Part shown: one piece after another, positions 51,801 through 62,760 of the stretch
Numbering within the stretch: the stretch's first letter is position 1
Layout: each line of letters opens with the position of its first letter
Source: Acanthosoma haemorrhoidale
Taxonomy: Eukaryota; Arthropoda; Insecta; Hemiptera; Acanthosomatidae
Assembly (NCBI GenBank): GCA_930367205.1
Contig: OV884015.1
Coordinates: forward strand, 31,735,288 to 31,799,287
DNA length: 64,000 nucleotides
Direction: 5' to 3'
The notes under the pieces: model-generated
What the model saw: only the letters and a program-made list of their open reading frames with translations
Databases searched by the model: none
What the model was told of the DNA's origin: nothing
Program-made: the position numbers and the translations under genes

Positions 51801-54800
51801 CTAAAGTAAATAATTGAGATATGTGAATTCTATGTAATCCAATGCTAAGAAATCACGCTTTTAGATACTTGAAAATGGTGATATAACCACTGAACCTAGT
51901 GTTTATATAACTGAATAATTGATTTACTAAAATATTTAATTAGATATAACATCATCTGTGAATGCATACCATGTGTAGTGGAGGTTGGGATGGGACCGGC
52001 CTGTCCTGAGGTGGAGGTGGGAAATGCGGGGACTGCCAACCGCTCACTTGCTGACCAAGTGGGGGCGGAGAGCTTACAGGCGTTGATGGGTTACTACTGT
52101 AGCTGCTGGCGCTCTGCTCTGTTGGGTAGATCTGCAACGACAACAATTGTAATAAAGGGTTGCTTATTGTCTCAGGGTTTCTATTCTCTACCTGGGAAAG
52201 AAAATTATATTTTGTCAAACAGATGGAATAATATTAACATTTCATATGTTTTTTTATAGTGCTTTGTCCATTAAGACAGCGACTTCAAAGTGATGAGATA
52301 GGCTAAAAAGTTGTTATAAAGACAAATCAACTACAATAAGCCACAGCTGGTATATGAATGATCTTAAAGTAATTGCACAAAATAAACAGCAGTTTGTGAT
52401 AAATGTATGATTCAAGTTGTTTCCTCGTTTATTACCACCATATTGTCTGGTCTGGGTAAATGTGCAGTATTACAAGTAAGTAAATATCGCTTGGGGTTTT
52501 AAATACATTCCACAAACCTTTAATTATGCTGATTATGTTTTAGTGAAAACACAATAACGGGGAGTTTGAAAATCAAAAGAGACTAATGTAGGTTCACCAA
52601 CTTTTAGGATTCCTCAAGTCAGCTCAGCTCAGCTCATCAGAAACTATTAGAGATAATTTTTTTTTCACCACAGAAATTTAGGGAAAAAAAAGAAAAGAAG
52701 CCCACAAGATATTTTGCATGTTTAATATTTTCAGAGTCGATTTAACTGTTTGAAATGAATTAACTAAAAAAATGAATTATTTTTGGCAAAAAATATCATA
52801 TTGTTCACTATATAAGATATTGTTCTTTAAATTTCTTTATTTTGCTGTAATAAAAAAATAGATTAAAAAGAAAAACGGGAGACAACTGATCCTCATCAAC
52901 TAGTTTAAAAATTTTAAATTATGACAATAATAATCAACTTTGAAGTACCCATTCCTGAATAAAATTGGAAAAGACGTGATCGAGAGAACCAGGCTCCGCA
53001 GTGAGGTGGAGATGGGCCATAACTGAGACCTTAATCTAAGGCGGAGACTATATATACAGAGTAGTGATGTTATGGGATCACACGGATGGGCGCACTGGTC
53101 ATGACCAGAAGGGTAGATAGTTATTGGAGGGGATAAGTTTAATTAGTTTGTCCGCGACACCACGCCTCTCACCTCTCAGCCTTCCGCCTTCCTTCTGCAT
53201 GTTTGCATTAGTTAGATCAAACCAAGTTTTTCAATATCATCATGTCCATTGTCACATTATATATTAAATAGAAAAAAAGCATTGCAATTGTAGGGAGAAA
53301 AATGCCTTTAGAAGTCAAATGTAAAAAAACAACTAATATTCTTAATACTAAAAAGTATTTAAATTTCTTTTTTACTTTCACAAATATAATTACAAAAAAA
53401 AATTCAATCTATACATCCCACATCAGCTTCCTTGGTAATGGGGAATTTGATATTTTGTAAGCATTATCATATGTTGAAATTTGGCATTTAATAAACTGTC
53501 ATTAATTACTTTATATGATGAAATTTTATTGGGTTCATAAACCTGATTTTATATGAGAGTTCTGAATTATTAAAACCTTTATAATGGCAATATTTTAAAT
53601 TTCACTTGGGATGCTTACCTTAACCAATGTAAATAAATACAAACCTAAATACAGCTATTTAAATAAATAAAGTTGACCTGGGTAAAAAAAATATAAATTA
53701 TTTATTGATTGCTTGACTTACAGAAGCAAGTGCCTTTCCGACAAGTGTGTCGCCTGGAGGTTGTGTTCCACCGGCGAGGTATACCACGGGTGGGGAATGA
53801 GGAGCTCTAAGTGACGACATTGGTGGGAGAGGATCTCTCGTAGGTGATACACTTCGCACATAACCACCCTGAAAAAATACATTTTAAATTTCTGCAAATA
53901 GTTTTACATGTTCAGATGATGGATTGTTAAAACGTGGCTTATAGACTGAGGTAGAATTAGATATCAGTTTTGGAAGTGAATGCATCTATATTATAGCAAA
54001 TTTAAATGCAAAACAGAGAGAAAGTAATATAAAATAAGGGGAGACTCTCCTTAAGACAAATTTTAAGATAAATTAAATCATGCTGAATGAAAATGAGTTA
54101 TATCATGTCGGGCAATGTAAGAGGATACAACAAGAAAACAATGTTAATATCAATGATCATTACCTTGAAGGATCAGAAAAATTAAAACCAATTAAATTAT
54201 ACAATCAAATAGATTATACATAGAATCTTACAGGTACAGATAGGACAGAAGGTATGGAATCTTAGTGGAAATGATATGGATCTTGGATTAAAAATCAATG
54301 GTATCAGTACTACATCATTCATACGATAACAATAACGTTGATTAAATAACACAGCTTTTAACTTTCCCCAATATGGCATTTATTCTCTAAAATAACATTT
54401 TCGACACCTCAGAGCTGTCATCTTGAGTTTGCTTAGATGAAAAGTCACATGATGAAAATCTTGACTGCACATATGGAGACAAACCAAATTCTATCATTAT
54501 AAGCAAGAATGGTAACAATCATTAAGTCAAATATATTCAAATTATTAACAGTGATGAATTGCACATAGCCCGAAATGTAAAAACCCATTTTACTACAATA
54601 ATTAAACATTTTTAAAAATTCGACACATAAGTAATAAATAATTAAAAATTAAAAAACACAATACTCTAATCTCATGGCTACGCACCCACGATGGTGTGGA
54701 AAACTTATAATATTTTAAAATAATTTATAACACTTTAAACTAGGTCTGTAATATCTGCCATCTTTACTCTACAACTGGCTTTATTTAGGAGGTATGGAGG

Positions 54801-56622
54801 GGGTGGGTGGGTTTCTTAGCACATGTGTGTTTATTATTTCTTCCTGTTCCCTTTCCTTTTTATTTATATTATCCGATATTAGGGATTCTAATTAAATTTC
54901 AATACTCTACAGGCTATTAATTATTTTTTTGTTATTGACTAATTATCATTTGTACGGTGTAGCAATGCAACTCTTATGTGGTGCATCATGAAGCCCATCT
55001 TCCTGTAGATGCTCGTAGAATTGAATTGTTATTTGTTCAAGATGTTCTTTGCATCTATAATCAATAATTTTAAATTGGTTCATATTAACATATGATTTAT
55101 TGCATTCTCTGCACTTTATTCCATACAAGCCTGATCTATCTTTTAACTGAATCGGGTCTTTAGTGTGGGAAATTGAGTAGCATAAAGTTACTAAGACTAA
55201 ATTTTAATATAATATAATATAAGTTACGAAGACTACACCAATGGCCACTTTTTCAAGTTGTTTCCTAATTTGTGGGATATATTTCCAAAAACTATATCCC
55301 AAATATGGGATGGGATAGTGCACTATTTTAACATACAAATTATTGTTATATATTTATCTTTCTTCTTTAGTTTTCTGTATTCAATATTTTGTTTTATTCT
55401 CCTTATCGTGTCTTTATCAAACCCAATGGCTATTGATAGTGTCCATTTCGGACTAGATACAGATAATATTGAAGATACTAAAGTTTTAATAAATAAACTC
55501 ACATAAATGTGGACAACAAGCAGGGTTAAATTTCAATTAAACAAAAACTAAATACATGATTTTAAGTCACTTGAAGAATAGGCACACCCCCCATTACTCT
55601 GTCTCAATGGCCCACAAATTGAATGGGTAAAGGAGTTGAAATATTTGAGTACCATTGTCACAGAAAACTGTGTAATTGGTCCACATTTAATAGAATTACT
55701 GATTATTTGTGTATAATGACAACTCAAACATATGCTCTAGGGAATGTCAGTTATGCTTGATTTATTCTTTTATATGTCATGGAAGCATGAACCTCATGGT
55801 GAACACTATAAATTGACTATAAACTAACAATGAATGTTACTTTTCTCCTGGTTCGAAAGTCTGTTTATTATTCTGATTAAGAAGTATTAATAAGAGCAAA
55901 TACACACCGAGAGCTACTCAACACCCTCAAATGCAGAAAAGTCTCCTACCTAAGCTGTATATTGGAGAGGCGAGAAGTACTAATTGGTTCAGCTAACTAT
56001 AAAAGAAAAAGTCAAAGGTCTGGTTAAAATAGGAAGAAGACAACTCTCACGATTGGTATTCAGAGTATCGAGGAGCTTTTCCATTGAGCAGAAGATAGAG
56101 AGGCCAATGTTGGGGAAACAGGTCTAGGCACTTAAAGAAAGAGTACAAAAAGAAATTGAAGTAGGAGATGTTATTTGATTAAGGTAAGCTAGATAAAATG
56201 AATCTGGCTAATACATCATCAGTGCAACCTCAGAGGTGCCCGAAATAACATCACCCAAGAAGTAATATTCCCTTAAGACTTACAATGGAGTCATGGTGAG
56301 GTGTGGGATATCCGGGGGTCGTAGTGGGCGCCGTGTAGTATGTGGGAGGGCCTCCTGTCCAGGTCTCACCGCCACCATTGCTTGCGCCATTTTCTGAAAT
56401 ATCATCACCAACTACAAAACAGTCCATTATGAGTACCAAACCATCAGATGGTATGTATGGTATCAAAAATATAAAAGGTGTAAAAATAATCAATTATTAA
56501 TAAAACCTACCTAGATAATAAGGAGGCTCACTGGGCTGATATACCGTGCCAGTGGCAGATTTTGGAGATGTGTACCGAGGCGAATCATCTCCGGCAAAGT
56601 CTTCAGCCCCACTCCCCGTGTA
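42846..56622 (-). CDS. da: Daughterless-type E-protein (class I bHLH), N-terminal exons not found
   Basis: Transcription factor that binds E-boxes as homodimer or with tissue-specific bHLH partners. Exons in coding order: 56622-56511, 56393-56284, 53868-53722, 52131-51970, 49902-49843, 47639-47514, 47189-47096, 46513-46402, 44914-44825, 43626-43481 and 43006-42846. All phases match; one donor is the slightly unusual GTCAGT (46401-46396). They give 439 residues, with the first exon entering in phase 0. Features: [14 protein letters not shown] and [14 protein letters not shown] (conserved in E-proteins); two copies of the RxDDAIxVLRxHAE motif (residues about 184-197 and 204-217); [16 protein letters not shown]; bHLH about 325-385 ([19 protein letters not shown] ... 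[18 protein letters not shown]); [17 protein letters not shown]; and the tail [10 protein letters not shown]. The N-terminal activation domain was not found and is probably beyond the window. Confidence 0.93.
43021..43133 (+). repeat. Tandem duplication, unit about 55 bp
   Basis: The block from AATTTAATACTTATACACA through poly-A to AACAATAAACCAAA occurs twice in a row, starting near 43021 and 43076. It differs only in the length of the A run (11 against 12). It sits in the last daughterless intron, directly upstream of the last exon's acceptor. The near-identity means the duplication is recent or an assembly artefact. Confidence 0.8.
45729..45755 (+). repeat. Poly-A tract
   Basis: An uninterrupted run of about 27 A in a daughterless intron. 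It could be the tail of a retroposed sequence, but no recognisable body lies on its left. Confidence 0.8.
48946..49447 (+). repeat. LTR-like repeat, copy 2
   Basis: It begins TGTGATTTTTG and ends AGCAGAACCAGAGCCCTCA, in an intron of daughterless. It shares the blocks listed for the copy at 37127-37773 (here AAAGGGCGTTAAACGACCCG, AAATAGCAGTGGAGGTAACT, CCTTTTGCCAGTTATTCC) but is shorter and diverged. The two copies are in the same orientation. Confidence 0.5.
49843..49902 (-). CDS. da: Daughterless exon with extra copy of the RxDDAIxVLRxHAE motif
   Basis: This 60-base exon has phase 0 at both ends, acceptor atgttag and donor GTAAGA. It encodes [20 protein letters not shown]. The next exon (47639-47514) starts [20 protein letters not shown], matching fly Daughterless [20 protein letters not shown]. 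The two encode variants of one motif in the second activation region of E-proteins. Because the exon is symmetrical in phase, it can be included, skipped, or used instead of part of its neighbour without shifting the frame. Whether both are used together cannot be told from DNA. Confidence 0.75.
49903..51969 (-). other. Daughterless intron with possible minus-strand SINE head
   Basis: Mostly AT-rich. On the minus strand near 50330-50395, TTAGCTCAGTTGGAAAAG resembles a tRNA A-box region, but no B box follows. Nothing else is recognisable. Confidence 0.35.
52132..53721 (-). other. Daughterless intron with an unassigned GC-richer patch
   Basis: At about 52970-53200 there is a GC-richer block with CpG. 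It is not open in any frame that would join the flanking phase-0 exons, and I take it for a transposon fragment. The rest is AT-rich. Confidence 0.35.
54946..55195 (-). pseudogene. GIY-YIG endonuclease fragment of a Penelope-like retroelement
   Basis: Minus strand, in a daughterless intron: [19 protein letters not shown], then [13 protein letters not shown] and CKEHLEQ ... [13 protein letters not shown]. The [15 protein letters not shown] pattern with a following R/K-EH matches the GIY-YIG domain of Penelope-like elements (typically GIYKI-x-C-x-x-C-x-K-x-YIGQTGR ... R-x-x-EH). Here the GQTGR stretch is lost (NMNQ), so nuclease activity is not expected. No reverse transcriptase is attached. 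The family call is good; the exact clade is unknown. Confidence 0.6.
55595..56130 (+). pseudogene. C-terminal remnant of a non-LTR retrotransposon reverse transcriptase ORF
   Basis: Plus strand, in the daughterless intron between 53868 and 56284. [19 protein letters not shown] (about 55618-55665) matches the KYLGS/TIVT block of endonuclease/reverse-transcriptase LINE proteins. Further on, [20 protein letters not shown] is followed by ILERRE, and after stops by IEELFH and AEDREAN. This matches the family's C-terminal LL-x-x-I-K-x-RKL-x-YLGHI ... ELFRAA-x-DRE pattern. There are several stops and a gap, so it is dead. Confidence 0.65.
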
Positions 56623-57084
56623 CTGCAACAAAAAAAATAGTATATATATTAATTGTATAACAATATGCAGCTACAACAAGTTTTTTAAGTAACCATATTT
56701 AATAGCTTTTATAGGAGTAAAAAGACTTAAAGCATGTTACCCCCTCCTCTCTTATAAACCACTTTGGCTAGTGAGGATTCAATGCACTTATATTATCTAT
56801 AGTAATATGTTTTCATGAGGAGTGATCTTAAAAGTATAAAAAAATTTTAATTAAATATTTATATGTAAGACAATCCAAATTATTTTACGCCAATGGGGAC
56901 TATACATTTTCATATTTTGATTTTTTCAGAAATTTTGAGCCCCTTCCCCAGACTGGGTGAGCGGATTTTATTTCTAAGGCGACACACAGCAGTCACACTG
57001 TTAGAGAACGGTGGAAACCTATAGATAACCTCCACATTTCATGTCCTATGCGTGTACACAATGATACCACACCCCAAAAAAACT

Positions 57085-57310
57085 TACTAAGTACTAAAAA
57101 TATAAATAAAAAACAACGGATGAAGAAAACTCTAAAGATGACGTGTTCATACAGTGTTGCCAGAGAGCGATGGAAGGCGCCACCTGCCCCGGAAGTTTCC
57201 CACGGTCATCTGTACAACTCCCTTAATATACCTCGGCTAAGTCCTCTACCAACACCTCTTGGCTCCAACCTAATCGGCAATGGAAGGAAAGTGTTTGTAA
57301 TAATCCCAAG
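57085..57310 (-). promoter_or_regulatory. Possible internal promoter or 5' exon of daughterless
   Basis: A 200-base GC-richer block lies about 460 bases upstream of the first visible daughterless exon. It contains the ETS/GABP-type CCGGAAGT (57189-57196). On the minus strand it ends in a consensus donor (tactta|gtaagt at about 57085). The only ATG frames before the donor are short, so it would be a non-coding first exon. The first in-frame ATG downstream is in the exon 53868-53722 (MSSLRAP). E-protein genes in animals often have internal promoters; use here is inference. Confidence 0.25.
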
Positions 57311-58146
57311 TCGGTAGGCGCTTCGAAAATAAGTCAGATGTATTCAAAGACTTCAATGATGGGCTGGTTCCAAAACACCAACCAACATGGATTTTGCCAA
57401 AATTTCGTGTCAATATTATAATTAGTTATTATAATGATAATTAACAATTATGAGTATTTTATAGTAGTAATAGTTTACTCCCATTAAATTTTGATTGTCC
57501 AGACCTGGATTTTTTTTAATAAATTAAATTTATTTAATTGTGATGTACAACATGTAAGTAAGAAAATGGGTTTACATCAATTTCAATAATTAAATTTTTT
57601 TTTAAAACCAATATGAATAATCGTCGTGCCATTAGTGCGCAGAAGCTACTTGAAGACCAACTAATTTAGTTCGAAACATCGCAGTGAAATAAGTTTTGCA
57701 CAACGTTTTTTTGACAATGAAAAAAATAAATAGTATTTTCCTTTCAAAGACACCTGCTGAAATTTTGTTCAATTGGCTGGAATTCGTTTGATTTTCTTTT
57801 CCCTAATTACACGAATAAGATTTTATTATGCTAAGTATAACAACATTTTGTCGCAAAGAACAAAGTTAATTTGTAACTGTGCTATTTGTTTTGTCACATG
57901 GTTACTGTCACTGTATATTATTTTTCAAATAAAATTCTTATGAATCTATTCAAGTTTTTTCGAAGTGATTCTGTCAATCGCTGTCGGCAATAACAAATGT
58001 ATTCATTCACCAAAACAATTTGTTACAGTTACCAAGAAATAATTTCGCATTAAATATAGCCCATTTAGAGTTACATTTGCTAGAGCAATTCTTAATGCTA
58101 GCGATGTTTGACAACAGCGTAAAGCGGCGAGCGAAAAAGAGTCTTT

Positions 58147-58316
58147 CACCAAGCTTTTTCATGGACCAAGTTTCGACAAACTATTTATGTCTGCATCAGG
58201 TCCGTGTGATCCTCAGTTAGCCAAATGTCTTTAACAGTCGACATCAAACCTCTTTACACGGACCTTACGCAGGCGTGGCATAGTACGTCGAAACGTTGTT
58301 CATAAAAAGCTTGGTG
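58147..58316. repeat. Fold-back repeat related to the one at 27.2 kb
   Basis: CACCAAGCTTTTTCATGGAC (58147-58166) is inverted, with three mismatches, at 58298-58316 (GTTCATAAAAAGCTTGGTG). The interior holds TTTCGACAAACTATTTATG, TCTGCATCAGGTCC and CGTCGAAACG. The same TTTCGAC ... TGTCTGCATCxGGTCC pair is inside the repeat at 27199-27400. Confidence 0.55.
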
Positions 58317-58489
58317 AAAACCTTACAACTTTTTATCAAGAACCCCTCAAAACCTTCAAGTCAAATGTATACTCACGATTAACAATAAGCTCACGGGGAA
58401 CAAATACAAATTTTCCGGATGGAAATATCAGTATAGAATTGAGCTTGTCACTCAGGACAATGCAAGCAAACCTAGGCAAATCTGATAAC

Positions 58490-59230
58490 TAACACATTCA
58501 TGGAAGTTAACACTGGAGAGGAATGGCCAATGGAAGACAAGGGGCGACGCCGGACACCGTATTGGGACAACCAAAAAGGAAACAGTCGGAACAGAACATT
58601 TTATTTCGTCCAGCACATAGTGAGTTGATTAATGCGTGTAGCGACCGCTAACTACATAAGATAAATCACCCTATACACTATGGCATATATATTGTAAGCA
58701 AAAGTAAAATAACATGAATTAAATGTATTATAGACAAAGGTAAATAACATGAACAAATATAAATCATTGTAAATGTGTTAAGCAATAAAAGGCGGAAGCC
58801 AAGTAACAAGAGAAGGGCAACAGCTGTCAGTCATAAACAGTCAGGTACCCACCCGCAGGGCCTAAGAGCCAGATGAGGAGGGTACCACAGGTCATAAACA
58901 GTCAGGTACCCACCCGCAGGGCCTAAGAGCCAGATGAGGAGGGTACCACAGGTCATAAACATAACAACCCTTTTGGGGCCTCTCTACCTCCAGGGCTTGT
59001 CCCCTGGTCGGGTAATCAGGCGGCGGTCACGGTTTATCACCACATGTGTGATCATTGGAATCACCACCGCCGGCCTAGACCCTTGCAGCCCCCAGTAGAG
59101 GGATACTTAAGGCAGGCTCCTGGCCCTGTTAATTAGTCTCTCGCGACCTTTACTCGGTGACACTTGGTTTCCGCTCGACTTCTGAAAACTTGAATAATTC
59201 TTTATGAAAAACCTTTGTACCTCTTCTCTT
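58490..59230. repeat. GC-rich block, possibly LTR retrotransposon debris
   Basis: Composition is very different from the flanking AT-rich DNA. It contains AATAAAAGGCGG (about 58785), a doubled 61-base unit and a CpG-bearing end. It has no open frame of useful length. An LTR is likely from the mixture of signals, but I see no partner and no primer-binding site. Confidence 0.35.
58830..58960 (+). repeat. Tandem repeat, two perfect 61-bp units
   Basis: The unit runs from GTCATAAACAGTCAGGTACC to GATGAGGAGGGTACCACAG, at 58830-58890 and 58891-58951. The first nine bases of a third copy follow. The two units are identical as read, so the duplication is recent or an assembly artefact. Confidence 0.9.
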
Positions 59231-60580
59231 GAACATAGTGCATTGTCGGGGCACATACCTATCAAAATGGAGTCAGATAGTAACGCCGTCAATCCTCACT
59301 TGTCAGCACGTGAAGACTCGACAAGCCGCATGTATCTGCATTTAAGGACAGCCCCATCTACTGGTTTATGTCAAGGAGATGACGATCCTCGTATACAATT
59401 TCAACACTAGAGCGAACCAGCATCCAAGTCCTAACCAGTTAGTAGTTGTAACCTTAAAATCTTTAGTATGAAATGGAAGCAGCATCGAGAACCCAAGTGC
59501 ACGCGAGACGGACTCACAAAGTTGAAGCAACAGTTTGGATTAGCGGATATTGATGTTATCAGGCTAATGTTGGCTTTGCATTGACGCAGCGTCCCCTCCC
59601 CTTGTGTAGCGGGTTCAGGCAACTGATCCCATGCTGCAGGGTGGATTAGAACCAATAAACTGAAAATTAGTAGATGTTTGATGATCCCTCTGTTCAAAAT
59701 GAGATAATCCACACAAAAAACAGATATTGAAAGTGGACAATCCGTATTGGTAGGGTCGGACACATGTGCCGAAGATTGCTCCTGGTAGTTTAGTAGGCAC
59801 TTGAAGACGGTTGGATGGTAGTGAAATGTTGACCGCTTGAATCGTACTATTCTCCAACTATTTCATACTAGGCCGCAGACATAATAATTGGTGAAAATCT
59901 AGCATATCTCTTTGATCAACATGGTCCGATTTCCTAATAATCCACCCATGCATGCTGAGATATATAAATTCCCATGTAAAGTTGCTTAAAGATCAAAGAG
60001 GGTGGACTTGTGTAGACTAACCAAGTCTTGTCATGACGGCCACTGCCACTACTCACATATCTGAGCCTAGAACCTTCATTGCTATGACCTGCACACTATA
60101 CTGTTAAATAAGACATCGATTATAGAACAATCCCAAATGAATCATGCCTGCCTTCGTCAGTGTAACAGAAGACTATTGCTGATGTTGGCATAACGGCAGG
60201 TGAAATAAAGCTGTGTCCGCCGCATTCACACACACGACACACGCTGTTTCCAGACCTTTCCCCATCATGGCTACGAAAGTCGGGCTCGATTGCCCTAGCT
60301 CTCTACAAACCCGTACCCCAAAATTCAGGTGTTCGCATAGGCAAATCCTCGAACTGGTCAAGCAATACTAACTACTGGACCTATTCCAGGGCAGTGGCCC
60401 ACTCCACATCATTTACGCAAGAATTAATAGCAAGTGAAGTTATCCATATTGTCTAATACAGGGCTGAAAATAAACACCAGTAAATTGAATTTACTGGTCT
60501 TAAAATGTATGTCTAGAGTAATTAAAAACAACGTTTAAAGATTACTCTTATATTAATTAAAGATTTATAATAGAAATAAG
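59230..60580. other. GC-richer sequence with short open stretches, unassigned
   Basis: Several 60- to 110-codon open stretches occur on both strands (for example 59431-59763 minus and 59204-59410 plus). None has a recognisable motif, nor do they join into one frame. The composition resembles the neighbouring repeat block, so transposon debris is most likely. I checked it for daughterless N-terminal exons and found none. Confidence 0.4.
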
Positions 60581-61344
60581 CTTTACCTCGAGATTTTTTT
60601 TTTATCTGTATCATATCTGACGGATGAGTCATGTTTCTCCACGACTCTGTACTTTTCCACAACATTCCCTTGGTCCATAAATCTTATTAACTATTATCTA
60701 TCATCATAACCCCCCTCCCTCACACAATCCCCTACAATTCAAATCTTCAGTCCCTCAACACAACATTCCCTCTTTCTCTTCTTCTATCTCATATAATAAC
60801 CAACATGCTTCCTATCCTATCTTCGAACCTCTTCCAACTACAATACTTTCTTTCTCGCCATTCAGACTTACTTTGCAAATTATTTATTAATTGTCATTAT
60901 AAATTATTTTTTAAATATCCGACTCTGCGTTTCCCTTATTTATTTATATTGTATGTTTAAGACCCTCTGGCCGTTCGGTATATACTCGTAAACTCTACTT
61001 ATAATAACTTTAAACAGAAATAGCCACTCATCTTTTATTATTCATTATCCTCCTCCTCCTGGGGCCTGGGTTTTGCTCTCGTCCTACCTAGTATCCCTCT
61101 GGGGCTAACATCGGTAGACTGTCGAAATGAGTTTATTAAATTTTACAGTACTATTATGAGCTGGTAGTTGTACACGGAAATAAACACAATCAACTGTATG
61201 TTTATTTACTTAACGTTTGTGATTATTATTCCTTGTTGTTGTTGTTACATAGCCTGAGTATATACAAATTTACGGGATTACATGTACCAAATACTTATCG
61301 TGAATATAACTATATAAGAATAATTGCTGATTGTTGTTAACCTA

Positions 61345-61460
61345 TTAAGCTAGTTAGTGTCTTCGGACCTCAGGCCTGGGCGACAGAGATTCAGAGTCAC
61401 GAGTTTCAATCCCTAATTTAATATTTCTTCATTGGCTTAAAATTATAAATCCAGAGGTAT
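61345..61460 (+). repeat. tRNA-derived SINE copy
   Basis: ACGAGTTTCAATCCC (B-box-like) is followed by TAATTTAATATTTCTTCATT and GGCTTAAAATTATAA, matching the tail layout of the other copies. The A-box side is weak. Confidence 0.4.
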
Positions 61461-61559
61461 TATATTCCATAACCAGCTCTGTATATAATATATTTCTTAT
61501 AGCTCTGTAGTTAGCTGTCATGTTCTGAGGAACTTAATTCTTATAACACTCAATAAATA

Positions 61560-62060
61560 AGTTAGTGGTAAGACACTAAGCCATCAGAGGATCGGAACGC
61601 TGGCCGATAGCCAAGACGTGAACTCTATCTCGCTGGCCGGGTTCGAGGAAGAAGAAGTTTTGTAAGAAGAATGTGCTGGAACAAGCTTTCCTAGGAACTA
61701 GGACGCAAGAGGCCACGGCAGCTCCTGTTGCAAGGCTGCTAGGATAATAGCTCTTCCTTACTTCCACGCACCTGTTGCGTCGCCGGCTGGCTATCTGTTC
61801 CAAGTAGCAGAGGAGAGGGCGAGTCCGGGCTATCCAGAATGGTCGGGGGATGTGGGCAATTGTTACCGAGTACGAAACGGGAGAGGCTAAACTATCAAAC
61901 AGGTACCAAGTAATCGACTTTATGGAACTGATTACGGCCATAAAAAAAAAAGAACCATTTGATTTTAAATCTTTAAGAATATATTCAACAACCCTGTACA
62001 GTTTGCTGCTCCCTACCAACTGTCATACGCCTCTGCGATTTCTCAATTCAGAAGCTATTT
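61560..62060. other. GC-richer repeat-like block, unassigned
   Basis: A minus-strand open stretch (61576-62019, 147 codons) crosses it, but its amino acid pattern shows no known domain. A TGGCCGGGTTCGAGGAA piece near 61633 is B-box-like. Transposon origin is likely and the family unknown. Confidence 0.3.
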
Positions 62061-62319
62061 AACATTTAAAGTTCTGACCCCAATGCTTAAGACCAAACGA
62101 CGTTAACGAAAAATAAAGTTAATCCAGAGAACAAAGTTTTCAGAACCAATTTTAATGCCGTTCCAGCTAGTTCCTATAGATTGTTTTTTTCAACAGTTTT
62201 AGTATTCGAGAGGCCCTTATTAAGTAAAAAGTACTATCTAGTTAAAATATCTTATACAATTTTTAACAAAATTATAAATGCAATAAATAAAATTGAAGGC
62301 TCTCTCTAAATATATATAT

Positions 62320-62415
62320 ATGGTGTAGTCGTCAACCGCTTCATGATTCAATAGGTTCTGGATTCAAATCCCTAAATGGTGAGCGAATTTATTTCATGAT
62401 CATAAATAGAAGTGT
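62320..62415 (+). repeat. tRNA-derived SINE copy
   Basis: GTGTAGTCGTCAACCGCTTC (A-box region) is followed by AGGTTCTGGATTCAAATCCC (B-box region), spaced as in a tRNA gene, then AATTTATTTCATGATCATAA. Confidence 0.45.
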
Positions 62416-62459
62416 GTGGATCCTGTGTTATGTGTTCAACCCCCGACATAGGGAAGGTA

Positions 62460-62760
62460 GTGTACAATTGTTAAATAACGTTAGTAAACTGATGCCAGAG
62501 GGTCTGGGCAGGCCATAGACCATTCTTTTGATGTAGGCCGACGGATGTACCGAACCCCATATTTTTTGGAAGGGTAGTCCAAAGTGCAACATGGTGCGGG
62601 AAAGGATCCACGGTCACTAAGGGCCATAAAGAAAAAAAAATTCTTCTGAAGAACAGAAGATTCACCCCATGACGAGAACATATATACGTCGGGACGAGAA
62701 GGAAAAGGAGCCATAAACCTGTAAATTTGTTCATGTTATTGTTCATTTATTTGTAAATTT
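62460..62760. other. Short GC-richer block, unassigned
   Basis: It has open stretches on the minus strand in two frames but no motif I recognise. It is bounded by AT-rich DNA and is probably repeat-derived. Confidence 0.25.

Noticed and set aside
51978..52259. Plus-strand gene opposite the daughterless exon
   Set aside because: It is the antisense shadow of exon 52131-51970, whose minus-strand product matches the E-protein family.
58360..58460. Minus-strand exon before a GTGAGT donor (FPSGKFVFVPRELIVN)
   Set aside because: The phase does not match the phase-0 start of the first visible daughterless exon, and it lies in repeat-rich DNA.
61576..62019. 147-codon minus-strand gene
   Set aside because: There is no recognisable domain, it sits in a repeat-like GC-rich block, and there is no supporting splice structure.
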